From Kalymmatonema hyalinum WJT4-NPBG1 (lineage in GTDB: Bacteria; Cyanobacteriota; Cyanobacteriia; Cyanobacteriales; Nostocaceae): a stretch of 50,969 nucleotides of DNA. Positions 17,304 to 26,070 of the stretch are shown here, piece by piece. The notes beneath the pieces are model-generated. The model was not told the origin of the DNA. It ran no database searches and saw only the letters and a program-made list of their open reading frames with translations. Numbering within the stretch: position 1 is the first letter of the stretch; the number at the start of each line of letters is the position of its first letter. The DNA lies in contig JAHHIB010000065.1 in the NCBI GenBank assembly GCA_019359075.1, forward strand, positions 1-50,969, read 5' to 3'. Position numbers and translations under genes: made by a program.

Positions 17304-19307
17304 ATGTCTGTTTTTGTTGCTGTTGACCAAATTGATAAAGTTTTTTCCTTAACCGATGGTGGTAAATATATTGCCCTTAAAGGAATAGACCTCCAAATTA
17401 AAAAAGGAGAATTTGTTTCTCTCATTGGTCACTCAGGTTGTGGTAAATCTACCTTATTAAATATGATTGCCGGTCTGGATTTGCCAACTGAGGGTGTCGT
17501 GACTCTAGAAGGAAAAAAAATCACTAAACCTGGTCCAGACAGGATGGTGGTGTTCCAAAATTATTCTCTGTTGCCTTGGCGGACAGTACGAGAAAATATT
17601 GCCCTTGCCGTAGACTCAGTTATGAATGAACTGCCTGCGGGTGAACGCAAGGCAATTGTAGAACGGCATATCGATATGGTGGGGTTGCGTCCTCATGCTG
17701 ATAAGCAGCCAGGAATGTTATCAGGTGGACAAAAACAGCGAGTGGCGATCGCTCGTGCCTTAGCAATTCGTCCGAAATTACTCTTGCTAGATGAACCGTT
17801 TGGAGCATTAGATGCACTGACGCGAGGCAACTTGCAAGAACAGTTAATGCAGATTTGTCAGGAAAACGAAGTCACTGCAGTCATGGTGACTCACGATGTC
17901 GATGAAGCAGTGCTGTTGTCCGACCGAATTGTGATGCTGACAAATGGACCAGAATCCAAAATTGGAGACATTTTGGAAGTGGATATCCCTCGACCCCGCA
18001 AGCGGATGGAAGTGGTAGAACATCCTAGCTACTACAGTTTGCGGAGTGAGATGATTTACTTCCTGAATCAACAAAAACGAATTAAGAAACTTAGGGCAAG
18101 GAAAACAGCCGTTATCGCTCGTCACGGTTTAGAAAAAGTTAACCTCGAAATTGGTTTCCTCCCTCTCACTGCCTGCGCTCCTCTAGCTGTAGCTAAAGAG
18201 AAAGGCTTCTTTACCAAGTATGGTCTAGATGAAGTGAGCTTAGTGCGTGAATCTAGCTGGCGCGGAATTACCGATGGCATTACTGGCGGATATTTAGATG
18301 CTGCTCAAATGCCTGGTGGAATGCCAGTTTGGTTGACTGTGGGAGGACATGACGGTCGCCCTGTGCCAGTTGTGAGCTCCCTGACTCTCACCCGCAATGG
18401 TAATGCCATTACCTTAGATAAACGTTTTTATGACCAAGGGGTATATACTCTAGCAGACTTCAAACAAGTGCTGCATGAGTCTGCAAATCAACGCCATACT
18501 CTGGGAATGGTTCATCCTTCCTCGATGCACAACATACTACTGCGTTACTGGTTAGCAGCCGGTGGTATTGACCCTGACCGCGATGTTTCCCTCAAAACTA
18601 TTCCTCCGGCTCAAATGGTCGCTGACTTGCAAGCAGGAAGTATTGACGGTTACTGTGTGGGCGAACCTTGGAACTTGCGGGCAGCGACAGAAGGTATTGG
18701 CTTTACCATTGCTACAGATTTAGAAATTTTGGAAGGACATCCAGGCAAAGTTTTAGGAGTCCGTGAAGATTGGGCAGCAGCATATCCCAACACCCATATA
18801 GCCCTCGTCAAAGCCTTATTGGAAGCTTGTCAATTCTGCGCTGATGAGAAAAACTCTCAAGAAGTCCGTGAAATTTTATCTCGGCGGGAGTATGTCAGTA
18901 CCAATGAGGAATACATCCAACTTGGCGATCCAAACTCCTATGCTTGTAGCCTAGAACAACCAATGCGACAGTATGCCCATCATCTGTTTTTCGGAGATGG
19001 CGTTAATCGTCCCAGCCGCACGGAACATTTGTGGATGATGACCCAAATGGCACGTTGGGGCGATATCCCCTTCCCCCGGAACTGGATGGAAATCCTGGAA
19101 CGAGTTTGTCGAGTCAATGTGTTCAGTACCGCAGCACGAGAACTAGGTTTGCTTGATATCAAGTATCATCGCGGTCCTATCCAGTTGTTCGATGGCTCTG
19201 AGTTTAATGCTGATGACCCCATCGCCTATCTCAATAGTTTGGATATTAAACGCAATGTTTCAGTGGCAGAAGTTGTGATTAACTCACGTTCTCCAGTCGC
19301 TGCCTAA
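17304..19307 (+). CDS. cmpC: ABC ATPase fused to a solute-binding-like domain, CmpC
   Basis: The 667-residue product has an ATPase domain (residues 1-260) with GHSGCGKST, LSGGQKQRVAIARAL and LLLLDEPFGALDALT. A linker is followed, from about residue 280, by a complete CmpA/NrtA-like domain lacking a signal peptide (LEIGFLPLTACAPLAVAKEK, then SMHNILLRYWLAAGG, then VGEPWNLRA). In CmpC and NrtC this cytoplasmic domain is thought to sense substrate and regulate transport. Its motifs SMHN and GEPWN are nearer to the NrtA type than those of the cmpA product, so the two binding domains may differ in ligand. The ATG at 17304 is chosen over an in-frame TTG at 17295. Confidence 0.87.
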   Translation: MSVFVAVDQIDKVFSLTDGGKYIALKGIDLQIKKGEFVSLIGHSGCGKSTLLNMIAGLDLPTEGVVTLEGKKITKPGPDRMVVFQNYSLLPWRTVRENIALAVDSVMNELPAGERKAIVERHIDMVGLRPHADKQPGMLSGGQKQRVAIARALAIRPKLLLLDEPFGALDALTRGNLQEQLMQICQENEVTAVMVTHDVDEAVLLSDRIVMLTNGPESKIGDILEVDIPRPRKRMEVVEHPSYYSLRSEMIYFLNQQKRIKKLRARKTAVIARHGLEKVNLEIGFLPLTACAPLAVAKEKGFFTKYGLDEVSLVRESSWRGITDGITGGYLDAAQMPGGMPVWLTVGGHDGRPVPVVSSLTLTRNGNAITLDKRFYDQGVYTLADFKQVLHESANQRHTLGMVHPSSMHNILLRYWLAAGGIDPDRDVSLKTIPPAQMVADLQAGSIDGYCVGEPWNLRAATEGIGFTIATDLEILEGHPGKVLGVREDWAAAYPNTHIALVKALLEACQFCADEKNSQEVREILSRREYVSTNEEYIQLGDPNSYACSLEQPMRQYAHHLFFGDGVNRPSRTEHLWMMTQMARWGDIPFPRNWMEILERVCRVNVFSTAARELGLLDIKYHRGPIQLFDGSEFNADDPIAYLNSLDIKRNVSVAEVVINSRSPVAA

Positions 19308-19314
19308 GAATTTT

Positions 19315-19385
19315 AGATTTTGGATTGGGAATACTGGTGTACCTAACGCGGAAATTCCAAGGAGTAACCCCATAATCCAAAATCT
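19315..19385. repeat. Inverted repeat between cmpC and cmpD
   Basis: Perfect 12-base arms agattttggatt (19315-19326) and aatccaaaatct (19374-19385) flank a 47-base spacer. The same motif family occurs near 41460-41500. It lies in the 165-base cmpC-cmpD gap and could moderate downstream expression, or be a dispersed repeat. Confidence 0.55.
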
Positions 19386-19472
19386 GAAAACTATGGATCA
19401 ACGAATAATTAACAGACGCACTGTTTAAAGCATTACCACTTCTTAAGCCAAAATCAAAAATCCAAAATAAAT

Positions 19473-20321
19473 ATGCACAACCGGACTTTGACTTACACCG
19501 AAACATCAAGAGAGTCTACAACAACACGTACCCGTTCCAATCCTTTCTTACTTATTGAAGACGTTTCTAAAATCTATCCCACGCCAAAAGGTCCTTTTAC
19601 AGTACTACAAGGCGTTAACCTGACAGTGCATGAAGGCGAGTTTATCTGCGTCATAGGTCACTCGGGTTGTGGCAAATCAACACTGCTGAACATGGTTGCA
19701 GGATTTACCAAGCCAACCCATGGAAATGTATTGCTCGGCTCCAAACCCATCACCCAACCAGGTCCAGACCGGATGATGGTTTTCCAGAACTACGCTTTGT
19801 TGCCTTGGCTGACTACTTTTGAAAACATTTACTTGGCTCTTAATGCCGTCTTCCCAAATAAAACAAAGGCAGAGAAGTCAGCCATTGCACGCGATCATCT
19901 AGCACTGGTGGGACTAACAGAGGCAGCCGACAAAAAGCCGACACAAATATCTGGGGGGATGAAACAGCGGGTTGCTATTGCAAGAGCTTTGGCGATTCGT
20001 CCGCAAGTTTTGATCTTAGATGAACCTTTTGGAGCGTTAGATGCGATTACCAAAGAAGAATTACAGGAAGAATTATTGAAAATTTGGAACGAACGGCGAT
20101 GCACAGTGTTGATGATTACTCACGACATTGATGAAGCACTATTCCTAGCAGACCGTTTGATAATGATGACCAATGGACCTGCTGCTAAAATCGGTGAAAT
20201 CTTAAACATTCCTTTCCCTCGTCCCCGCGATCGCGCTCGGATTATGGAAGACCCAGAATACTACAAACTGCGGAACCACGCCCTTGATTTCCTCTTCCAC
20301 CGCTTTGCTCACGACGAATAG
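19473..20321 (+). CDS. cmpD: ABC transporter ATPase CmpD
   Basis: The 282-residue product is the second ATPase of the four-gene transporter. Walker A (GHSGCGKST near residue 65), the signature ISGGMKQRVAIARAL, Walker B (VLILDEPFGALDAIT) and the switch His (MITHDIDEAL) are all present. The first 25 residues are polar and rich in Thr and Arg. It lacks the C-terminal binding domain of CmpC, as usual for CmpD/NrtD. It ends 275 bases before flv4; a hairpin lies in that gap. Confidence 0.87.
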   Translation: MHNRTLTYTETSRESTTTRTRSNPFLLIEDVSKIYPTPKGPFTVLQGVNLTVHEGEFICVIGHSGCGKSTLLNMVAGFTKPTHGNVLLGSKPITQPGPDRMMVFQNYALLPWLTTFENIYLALNAVFPNKTKAEKSAIARDHLALVGLTEAADKKPTQISGGMKQRVAIARALAIRPQVLILDEPFGALDAITKEELQEELLKIWNERRCTVLMITHDIDEALFLADRLIMMTNGPAAKIGEILNIPFPRPRDRARIMEDPEYYKLRNHALDFLFHRFAHDE

Positions 20322-20357
20322 AAACTGACACCTCGTTGCCCATAAGCTGAAAGCCTG

Positions 20358-20377
20358 GGGCGCAATGCCTTGCGCCC
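20358..20377. repeat. gggcgcaa hairpin after cmpD
   Basis: Arms gggcgcaa and ttgcgccc pair perfectly around a TGCC loop. No T-run follows, so it is a weak terminator at best; hairpins of this exact type are, as I recall, dispersed in cyanobacterial genomes. Confidence 0.55.
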
Positions 20378-20596
20378 TTACCCAAGTATGAGTTTTTTCT
20401 GACTTTGTCCTCTAGCGAGGGCAAAGCGCTTTTGGCTTTTATAGCGGTTTGCATTTGCATTCCCTATCATGAATAGCAAAAAGTTATATATTAGCAGCCT
20501 TGCTATTTATTTAATTTATGAATATAGTTTTTTACATAAGCATATAAAAGTTAATGTAGCAATCCAAACGATATTCAATAGCACAGGAGGCTCCCG

Positions 20597-22324
20597 ATGA
20601 TAGCACTTGCTGAACGCGATCAACGCAGGTTAACGATGCAGTCTATGGAAATTACCCCTGGTACAACAGCAATTCGTTGCCTTGACTGGGACCGCGATCG
20701 CTTCGATATTGAATTCGGACTCCAAAATGGTACGACCTACAACTCATTTTTAATACAGAGTGAAAAAATAGCTTTAATTGATACTTCCCATGAAAAGTTT
20801 CGCCAACTGTACTTAGACGCTTTGTTAGGACTCATTGACCCGAGTTCGCTGGATTATTTGATTGTTAGCCATACTGAACCAGACCACAGCGGATTGGTTA
20901 AAGATATACTGGCGCTGGCTCCCCAAATAACTGTTGTTGGTTCAAAAGTGGCAATCCAGTTTCTAGAGAATTGGGTACATCAGCCATTTAAGCAACAGAT
21001 TGTGAAAAATGGCGATCGCCTAGATTTAGGTAACGGACATATCCTGGAATTTGTGATTGCGCCTAATCTGCATTGGCCTGACACAATATTTACCTATGAT
21101 ACCAAAACGCAAGTTTTATATACCTGTGATGCATTTGGGATGCACTATTGTGACGACCATACTTTTGATGAAGATTTAGCCTTGCTTGAAGAAGATTACC
21201 AATACTATTACGACTGCCTGATGAGGCCAAATGCTCGCTCAGTGCTGTCTGCTCTCAAGCGGATGAATGAGTTGCCAGAGGTTGCAACCATTGCCACAGG
21301 TCATGGACCTCTCCTTCATCACAATGTTACTGAACTGGTAGGTCGTTATCGTCAGTGGAGTCAAGAGCAAGCAAAGGCAGAAACAACAGTTGCCGTCTTT
21401 TATGTGTCTGATTACGGGTTTAGTGACCGGATTTCTCAAGCGATCGCCCACGGCATCACAAAAACGGGTGTGGCAGTAGAAATGATGGATTTGAAGTCGG
21501 CTGATCCTCAGGATGTCAGAGAACTGGTAAGCATTGCTGCTGGACTGGTGATTGGCACTCCACCAATGACAGGACCAACTGCTGCTACTGCTCAGACTGC
21601 CATCAGCACTATCCTAGCTGCTGCCAAACCCAAGCAGTCTGTCGGTGTGTTTGAGTCTGGTGGTAGGGATAGTGAATCGGTTTATTTACTGCTGAATAAG
21701 TTTCAAGACTTAGGGTTAAGTCCCGCCTTCCCAGCAATTGTGCTTAAGGAAACACCTAATGATGCCACATATCATTTGTGTGAAGAAGCTGGGACGGACA
21801 TGGGGCAGTGGTTGTCGCGCGATCGCAGTATCAAGCAAATCAAAGCTTTAAATTCAGAACTTGAAAAAGCCTTAGGACGATTGAGTACTGGGCTGTACAT
21901 TCTCACTGCTCATAAGGGCAATTTCAGCAGTGCGATGTTGGCTTCCTGGGTAGCACAAGCTAGCTTCAAACCCTTAGGTGTAACAGTTGTAGTAGCTAAA
22001 GACCGTGCAATTGAATCTTTGCTACAAGTCGGTGATCACTTCGTTCTTAATGTTTTAGAAGAAGGCAACTATCAGGGATTGATGAAGCACTTCATCCAGC
22101 GTTTTCCTCCTGGTGCTGATCGTTTTGAAGGAGTCAAGACTTACCAGGCGAACAATGGTTGTCCGATTTTGGCAGATGCTCTTGCCTATTTGGAGTGCGA
22201 AGTCAAAAGCCGTCTGGATTGTGGTGATCACTGGACTATTTACAGCACTGTCTCTGTCGGTCGCCTCTCTAAACCTGATGCTCTGACTGCTGTTCACCAT
22301 CGCAAAGTTGGGAATCACTACTAA
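20597..22324 (+). CDS. flv4: Diflavin flavodiiron protein with intact diiron site (Flv4-like)
   Basis: The 575-residue product has the three-domain layout of cyanobacterial A-type flavoproteins: an MBL-fold diiron domain (to about residue 260), a flavodoxin domain (about 265-405) and a flavin reductase domain (about 425-575). All diiron ligands are present: His92, Glu94, Asp96 and His97 in SHTEPDH, His159, Asp178 and His236 in TGHGPLL. A strong ribosome site (aggagg) is six bases before the ATG. In Synechocystis, Flv4 works with Flv2 to take electrons from photosystem II under low carbon and high light. Flv3 also has an intact site, so Flv4 rests mainly on the operon context. Confidence 0.8.
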   Translation: MIALAERDQRRLTMQSMEITPGTTAIRCLDWDRDRFDIEFGLQNGTTYNSFLIQSEKIALIDTSHEKFRQLYLDALLGLIDPSSLDYLIVSHTEPDHSGLVKDILALAPQITVVGSKVAIQFLENWVHQPFKQQIVKNGDRLDLGNGHILEFVIAPNLHWPDTIFTYDTKTQVLYTCDAFGMHYCDDHTFDEDLALLEEDYQYYYDCLMRPNARSVLSALKRMNELPEVATIATGHGPLLHHNVTELVGRYRQWSQEQAKAETTVAVFYVSDYGFSDRISQAIAHGITKTGVAVEMMDLKSADPQDVRELVSIAAGLVIGTPPMTGPTAATAQTAISTILAAAKPKQSVGVFESGGRDSESVYLLLNKFQDLGLSPAFPAIVLKETPNDATYHLCEEAGTDMGQWLSRDRSIKQIKALNSELEKALGRLSTGLYILTAHKGNFSSAMLASWVAQASFKPLGVTVVVAKDRAIESLLQVGDHFVLNVLEEGNYQGLMKHFIQRFPPGADRFEGVKTYQANNGCPILADALAYLECEVKSRLDCGDHWTIYSTVSVGRLSKPDALTAVHHRKVGNHY

Positions 22325-22362
22325 GCCACTAGACGCAAGTCAACACAACGACAGAAAAACTC

Positions 22363-23235
22363 ATGCAGAAACTGCAAACTAGTGACTTTGACAAAATCAG
22401 CCTCACTGCTTTTATGGTGAGCTTAGCCAGACGGTTTACAGATATTCCCTATGCCAAGGAGTTGGCACAGTTGGTAGAGTTGCAGAGGTTGATAGAGCTA
22501 TCAGAGCCAGAAAACCAGAACAAAAGCGTTTTGCTTACCGCACGCGTGGAAGCTCGCTATAAAGCCATTAACCAAGTTATGGCTCAATATCAAATAGCGC
22601 AAGTTCTGGAACTGGCATCCGGTTTGCTACCGCGTGGTCTTTTCATATCAAGTGATCCTAATATCACTTTTATTGAAACTGACTTGCCTGCGATGATTCG
22701 TTGCAAACAGCAACTGGTCCAGCAACTCGTTGGGGAACGTCCCAATCTGCACTTTCTCTCAATTGATGCTACTAGCCGTCCCAGTCAGTTTTTGAAGAGT
22801 TCTGAGCAACTGACACCCGGACAACCAGTTATGATTTTGTGTGAGGGGTTGCTGACACATCTCAATGTGGCAGAAAAACAACAAGTGTGTGCAAATGTCC
22901 GCGAGATGCTTTCCTCTTACGGCGGCGTCTGGATTACCCCTGACTTCATTGACACAGCTAGTCTTTCGCAATCACTACAAGATGATCCAGATTTACAGAA
23001 GCTATTACAAACAGGTAGCAATCTTACAGGCAGGTCTTTAGTAGATAATAATTTTGGAACCCTAGAAGCAGCGCGGCAGTTCGCTTATGAACAAGGCTTC
23101 CGTGTGGTAGAGCATAGTATGTTAAACGTGATAGACCAGTTAAGCTGCTTGGAAATCTTGGGCATTGACGCAGAAGTTGTGAAAAAAATGCTTGCTGCTC
23201 AGTCTGTCTTTGCGCTTACTGTTGATGTCGCTTAA
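22363..23235 (+). CDS. LCM/PPM-family SAM-dependent methyltransferase
   Basis: The 290-residue product resembles leucine carboxyl methyltransferase-like (PPM) enzymes. Visible signatures are QVLELASGLLPRGL near residue 80 (a variant of the SAM-binding loop), FIETDLPAMIR near residue 103 and MILCEGLLTHL near residue 156. Related enzymes methylate carboxyl groups of proteins or small acids, but the substrate here is unknown. It lies 38 bases after the flv4-like gene and 66 before the flv2-like gene, so all three are very probably one transcript. In Synechocystis the middle gene of the flv4-sll0218-flv2 operon is instead a small membrane protein. Confidence 0.75.
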   Translation: MQKLQTSDFDKISLTAFMVSLARRFTDIPYAKELAQLVELQRLIELSEPENQNKSVLLTARVEARYKAINQVMAQYQIAQVLELASGLLPRGLFISSDPNITFIETDLPAMIRCKQQLVQQLVGERPNLHFLSIDATSRPSQFLKSSEQLTPGQPVMILCEGLLTHLNVAEKQQVCANVREMLSSYGGVWITPDFIDTASLSQSLQDDPDLQKLLQTGSNLTGRSLVDNNFGTLEAARQFAYEQGFRVVEHSMLNVIDQLSCLEILGIDAEVVKKMLAAQSVFALTVDVA

Positions 23236-23301
23236 TTTTCAAGAGGATATGCCAGTCACTGGTTAGTGACAAATAACAAATTTACTCAACTTAATAAATC
23301 T

Positions 23302-25023
23302 ATGCCAGACATAAAACTACGCGATGTTCAGATCGCCTCGATTGGTGCTGACACAACAGTACTGCGATCGCGCACTTGGGATCGACTCAAATTTGAAGTC
23401 GAATACTCGCTACAAAAGGGGACAACTGCCAATTCCTATCTGATTCAAGCCCAAAACACAGCAGTTTTGGACCCTCCTGGTGAGTCGTTTACAGAAATTT
23501 ACCTGCACCAATTACAACAACACCTTGATTTAAGACATCTCGACTACGTCATTTTGGGTCATGTCAACCCAAATCGCTGTGTAACATTAAAGGCATTGCT
23601 AGAGTTAGCCCCTCAAATTACTTTTGTCTGCTCTAAGGCAGGTGCAGTTGCCTTGCGTACTGCCTTTCCAGAACGAGAGTTAAAAATAAGTGTTGTCAGA
23701 GGGGAAGAAGTTTTGGATTTGGGTCAAGGTCACAAACTACAATTTATTGCTGTCCCCACCGCACGCTGGCCTGACGAGCTTTATACTTACGACCCTCAAA
23801 CTCGGATTCTGTTTACCGATAAGCTTTTCGGTACTCATATCTGTGGGGATGAAGTTTTTGATGAAGGTTGGAAACGCTTAGACGAAGACCGACGACACTA
23901 CTATGATTGCCTTCATGCTGCTCAGTTTCGGCAGGTGGAAATAGCACTTGACAAATTTGCTCCTTTATCAGTCAATTTCTATGCCCCTGGTCACGGCCCC
24001 ATCGTACGCTATAGCAAAAGCCGACTCACCCATGACTATCGACAGTGGAGTCAGCAGCAGAAGGATAAAGACTTGACAGTGGCAGTTTTTTATGCATCTG
24101 CCTACGGCAACACAGCAACTTTGGCACAGGCGATCGCCAAGGGTATTACCAAGGCAGACGTAGCTGTGGAATTAATTAATTGTGAGTTTGCCGAACCGAC
24201 TGAAATTCAGGCAGTTGTAGAAAAGTGCGATGGATTCATCATCGGTTCTCCTACATTAGGGGGGCATATGCCTACCCAAGTGCAAACTGCCTTGGGTATT
24301 GTGCTTTCAACTGCTGCTAAAAGCAAATTAGCAGGTGTCTTTGGTTCTTATGGCTGGAGTGGGGAAGCAGTTGATGAGGTTGAAAGCAAATTACAACAAG
24401 CAGGCTATCGCTTTGGCATTGATACGATTCGGGTTAAGTTCAAACCCACTGATGCCATTCTTCAACAATGTAAGGAAGCTGGCACTGATTTTGCTCAGGC
24501 TTTGAAAAAGGCGAAGAAAAGCCGCACTCCCCGACAAAGCGTCAGTGACTCCCAAATTGACCGAACAGAACAAGCGATGGGGCGAATTATTGGACCTCTG
24601 TGTGTGGTAACAGCCAAACGCAAAGAGATCACAGGCGCAATGCTCGCCTCTTGGGTGACTCAATCTAGCTTCAATCCCCCAGGTTTAACAGTCGCAGTTG
24701 CCAAAGACCGCGCGATTGAATCTTTAATGCATACGGAGGACAACTTTGTCCTGAATATTTTGAAAGAAGGCATGAACCTGAGGCGGCACTTCGTTCAACC
24801 TTTTGCACCAGGGGAAGACCGCTTTGCTGGGTTGGCAACTCAAACAGCCCAAAATGATTGTCCCATTCTTAGCGATGGTCTCGCTTATCTGGAATGCACT
24901 GTTCATAGCCGAATGGACTGTGGTGATCACTGGGTTGTCTATGCGATCGTCAATAATGGTCAGATGCTACAGCCTGTAGGAATGACGGCAATGCATCAGC
25001 GCAAATCCGGTAGCCAGTATTAA
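23302..25023 (+). CDS. flv2: Diflavin flavodiiron protein with substituted diiron site (Flv2-like)
   Basis: The domain order is the same as in the flv4-like protein. Counted from an in-frame GTG at 23266, the diiron positions read His99, Asn101, Asn103, Arg104 (GHVNPNR), Arg167, Lys186 and His243, so five of seven ligands are replaced, mostly by Asn or basic residues. Such substitutions are known for Flv1 and Flv2, which form heterodimers with Flv3 and Flv4. I prefer the ATG at 23302; the GTG adds twelve residues. A ribosome-site-like aagagga at 23241 instead precedes a five-codon frame (23249-23266), which may affect initiation. Flv2 rather than Flv1 is inferred from context. Confidence 0.78.
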   Translation: MPDIKLRDVQIASIGADTTVLRSRTWDRLKFEVEYSLQKGTTANSYLIQAQNTAVLDPPGESFTEIYLHQLQQHLDLRHLDYVILGHVNPNRCVTLKALLELAPQITFVCSKAGAVALRTAFPERELKISVVRGEEVLDLGQGHKLQFIAVPTARWPDELYTYDPQTRILFTDKLFGTHICGDEVFDEGWKRLDEDRRHYYDCLHAAQFRQVEIALDKFAPLSVNFYAPGHGPIVRYSKSRLTHDYRQWSQQQKDKDLTVAVFYASAYGNTATLAQAIAKGITKADVAVELINCEFAEPTEIQAVVEKCDGFIIGSPTLGGHMPTQVQTALGIVLSTAAKSKLAGVFGSYGWSGEAVDEVESKLQQAGYRFGIDTIRVKFKPTDAILQQCKEAGTDFAQALKKAKKSRTPRQSVSDSQIDRTEQAMGRIIGPLCVVTAKRKEITGAMLASWVTQSSFNPPGLTVAVAKDRAIESLMHTEDNFVLNILKEGMNLRRHFVQPFAPGEDRFAGLATQTAQNDCPILSDGLAYLECTVHSRMDCGDHWVVYAIVNNGQMLQPVGMTAMHQRKSGSQY

Positions 25024-25080
25024 TTTCAAACAGACCTCAATACCGTTTAGTTAAGAGTTATTTGTGACAATTTCATACCT

Positions 25081-25108
25081 GTAGAGACGTTGCATGCAAC
25101 GTCTCTAC
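25081..25108. repeat. Perfect 28-bp palindrome
   Basis: The half-site gtagagacgttgca is followed directly by its exact inverse complement. It sits between the flv2-like and psiE-like genes. Palindromes of this sequence are dispersed in many cyanobacterial genomes, as I recall, and could form an RNA hairpin here. Confidence 0.75.
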
Positions 25109-25151
25109 TTTTGAATTCAACGATATTTCTCACAATACAACAGGAGCTTAA

Positions 25152-25730
25152 ATGCAAGAGTTAGATAACAAGGCGTCAACAAATCGGTACGAATGGTTAA
25201 AACGCAATCGTATTGTGCGATGTCTTGAAACTATTCAAGACTTACTTGTGATTTCTTTGTGTATTGGTCTATTTACCTTAATGGCAATCCAGCTGCGAGC
25301 CATGTTCTATTCGCTGCTACCGCCCCTTAATTTCCAAGTCGTCACCTCAGATATCTTATTTCTGTTAATTTTAGTCGAGTTATTTCGACTGCTGATTATT
25401 TACTTACAGGAGCAACGAGTATCTATCGGCGTAGCAGTAGAAGTGTCTATTGTATCTGTTCTACGAGAAATTATTGTGCGGGGAGTGCTGGAAACACACT
25501 GGAGTCAGGTTTTAGCCTCTTGTGCCTTCTTGCTAGTTATGGCTGTACTACTAGTCGTTCGAGTTTGGCTACCGCCTACCTTCAATGGAATTGACCCTGA
25601 ACGTCAAGCCTCTATGAGAAATAAGTTACTCACAGTAGATCAGTCATCTGAATCTACTCATCATCTCGACTCTCAGGGAATTCCTTCTATCTTGGCAGAA
25701 AACAATAGTCGCTTAAGAAGCGAACACTGA
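25152..25730 (+). CDS. PsiE-family membrane protein
   Basis: The 192-residue product has four predicted membrane segments: about residues 32-52, 70-95, 100-112 (weak) and 120-142. The pattern ILVELFRLLIIYL followed by VEVSIVSVLREIIVRGVLE fits the phosphate-starvation-inducible PsiE family. The last 45 residues are polar. A good ribosome site (aggag) precedes the ATG. It follows flv2 by 128 bases and probably belongs to the same operon. By position it may replace Sll0218, the small membrane partner of the Synechocystis flv operon, but I could not compare the sequences. Confidence 0.7.
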   Translation: MQELDNKASTNRYEWLKRNRIVRCLETIQDLLVISLCIGLFTLMAIQLRAMFYSLLPPLNFQVVTSDILFLLILVELFRLLIIYLQEQRVSIGVAVEVSIVSVLREIIVRGVLETHWSQVLASCAFLLVMAVLLVVRVWLPPTFNGIDPERQASMRNKLLTVDQSSESTHHLDSQGIPSILAENNSRLRSEH

Positions 25731-26070
25731 ATTGCAGCCTCCCCTCGCTCACGCTGCTTTGTATGCCGCCTGCGAGTGCTGTGAGTTCGGGAAACGAACG
25801 CCAATCACCTACAGAAGGAAACCTTCTTGCATGGCTAGCGCTCCTCCTGCAGCACCGCAGTTTCTCCCGGAGGGTTTCCCTCCAAGAGAACTGCTCGCAG
25901 TCTCACCGATATGCGTGTACAAAATAACCGAAAAGCTTATGATAAAAGCTTTTTGAATTTTGAATGCGTGTGCCTCCTGCGGAGGAGCTGCGCATTAGCG
26001 TAAGCTCCTCGCTCCGCGAGGCACGCGTAGCGTGCCGGTAGGGCATATTTTGACTGACTCGGGAGCGGTA
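25731..26070. other. Repeat-dominated gap between convergent genes
   Basis: The region separates psiE (plus) from the permease (minus). It consists mostly of GC-rich palindromic blocks such as cccggagggtttccctcc (around 25876) and the repeat at 25966-26037. Short frames through it are by-products of base composition. Confidence 0.6.
25966..26037. repeat. Palindromic repeat gcgtgtgcctcc/gaggcacgc
   Basis: Nested inverted units include cctcctgcggagg, gagctgcgc and gcacgcgtagcgtgc. The first part, gtgtgcctcc...ggaggagctgcgc, is shared with 29222-29247, showing a dispersed family. Confidence 0.65.

Noticed and set aside
14965-20321. Nitrate transport operon nrtABCD
   Set aside because: The cmpA product's pocket motifs look like CmpA, no nirA or narB is adjacent, and no convincing NtcA box was found. 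The C-terminal domain of CmpC does look NrtA-like, so the call is kept at moderate confidence.
20597-25023. Flv1/Flv3 pair
   Set aside because: One intact and one substituted site also fits Flv3/Flv1. I preferred Flv4/Flv2 because of tight operon structure with a gene in between, a downstream membrane protein and the adjoining cmp genes; phylogeny could overturn this.
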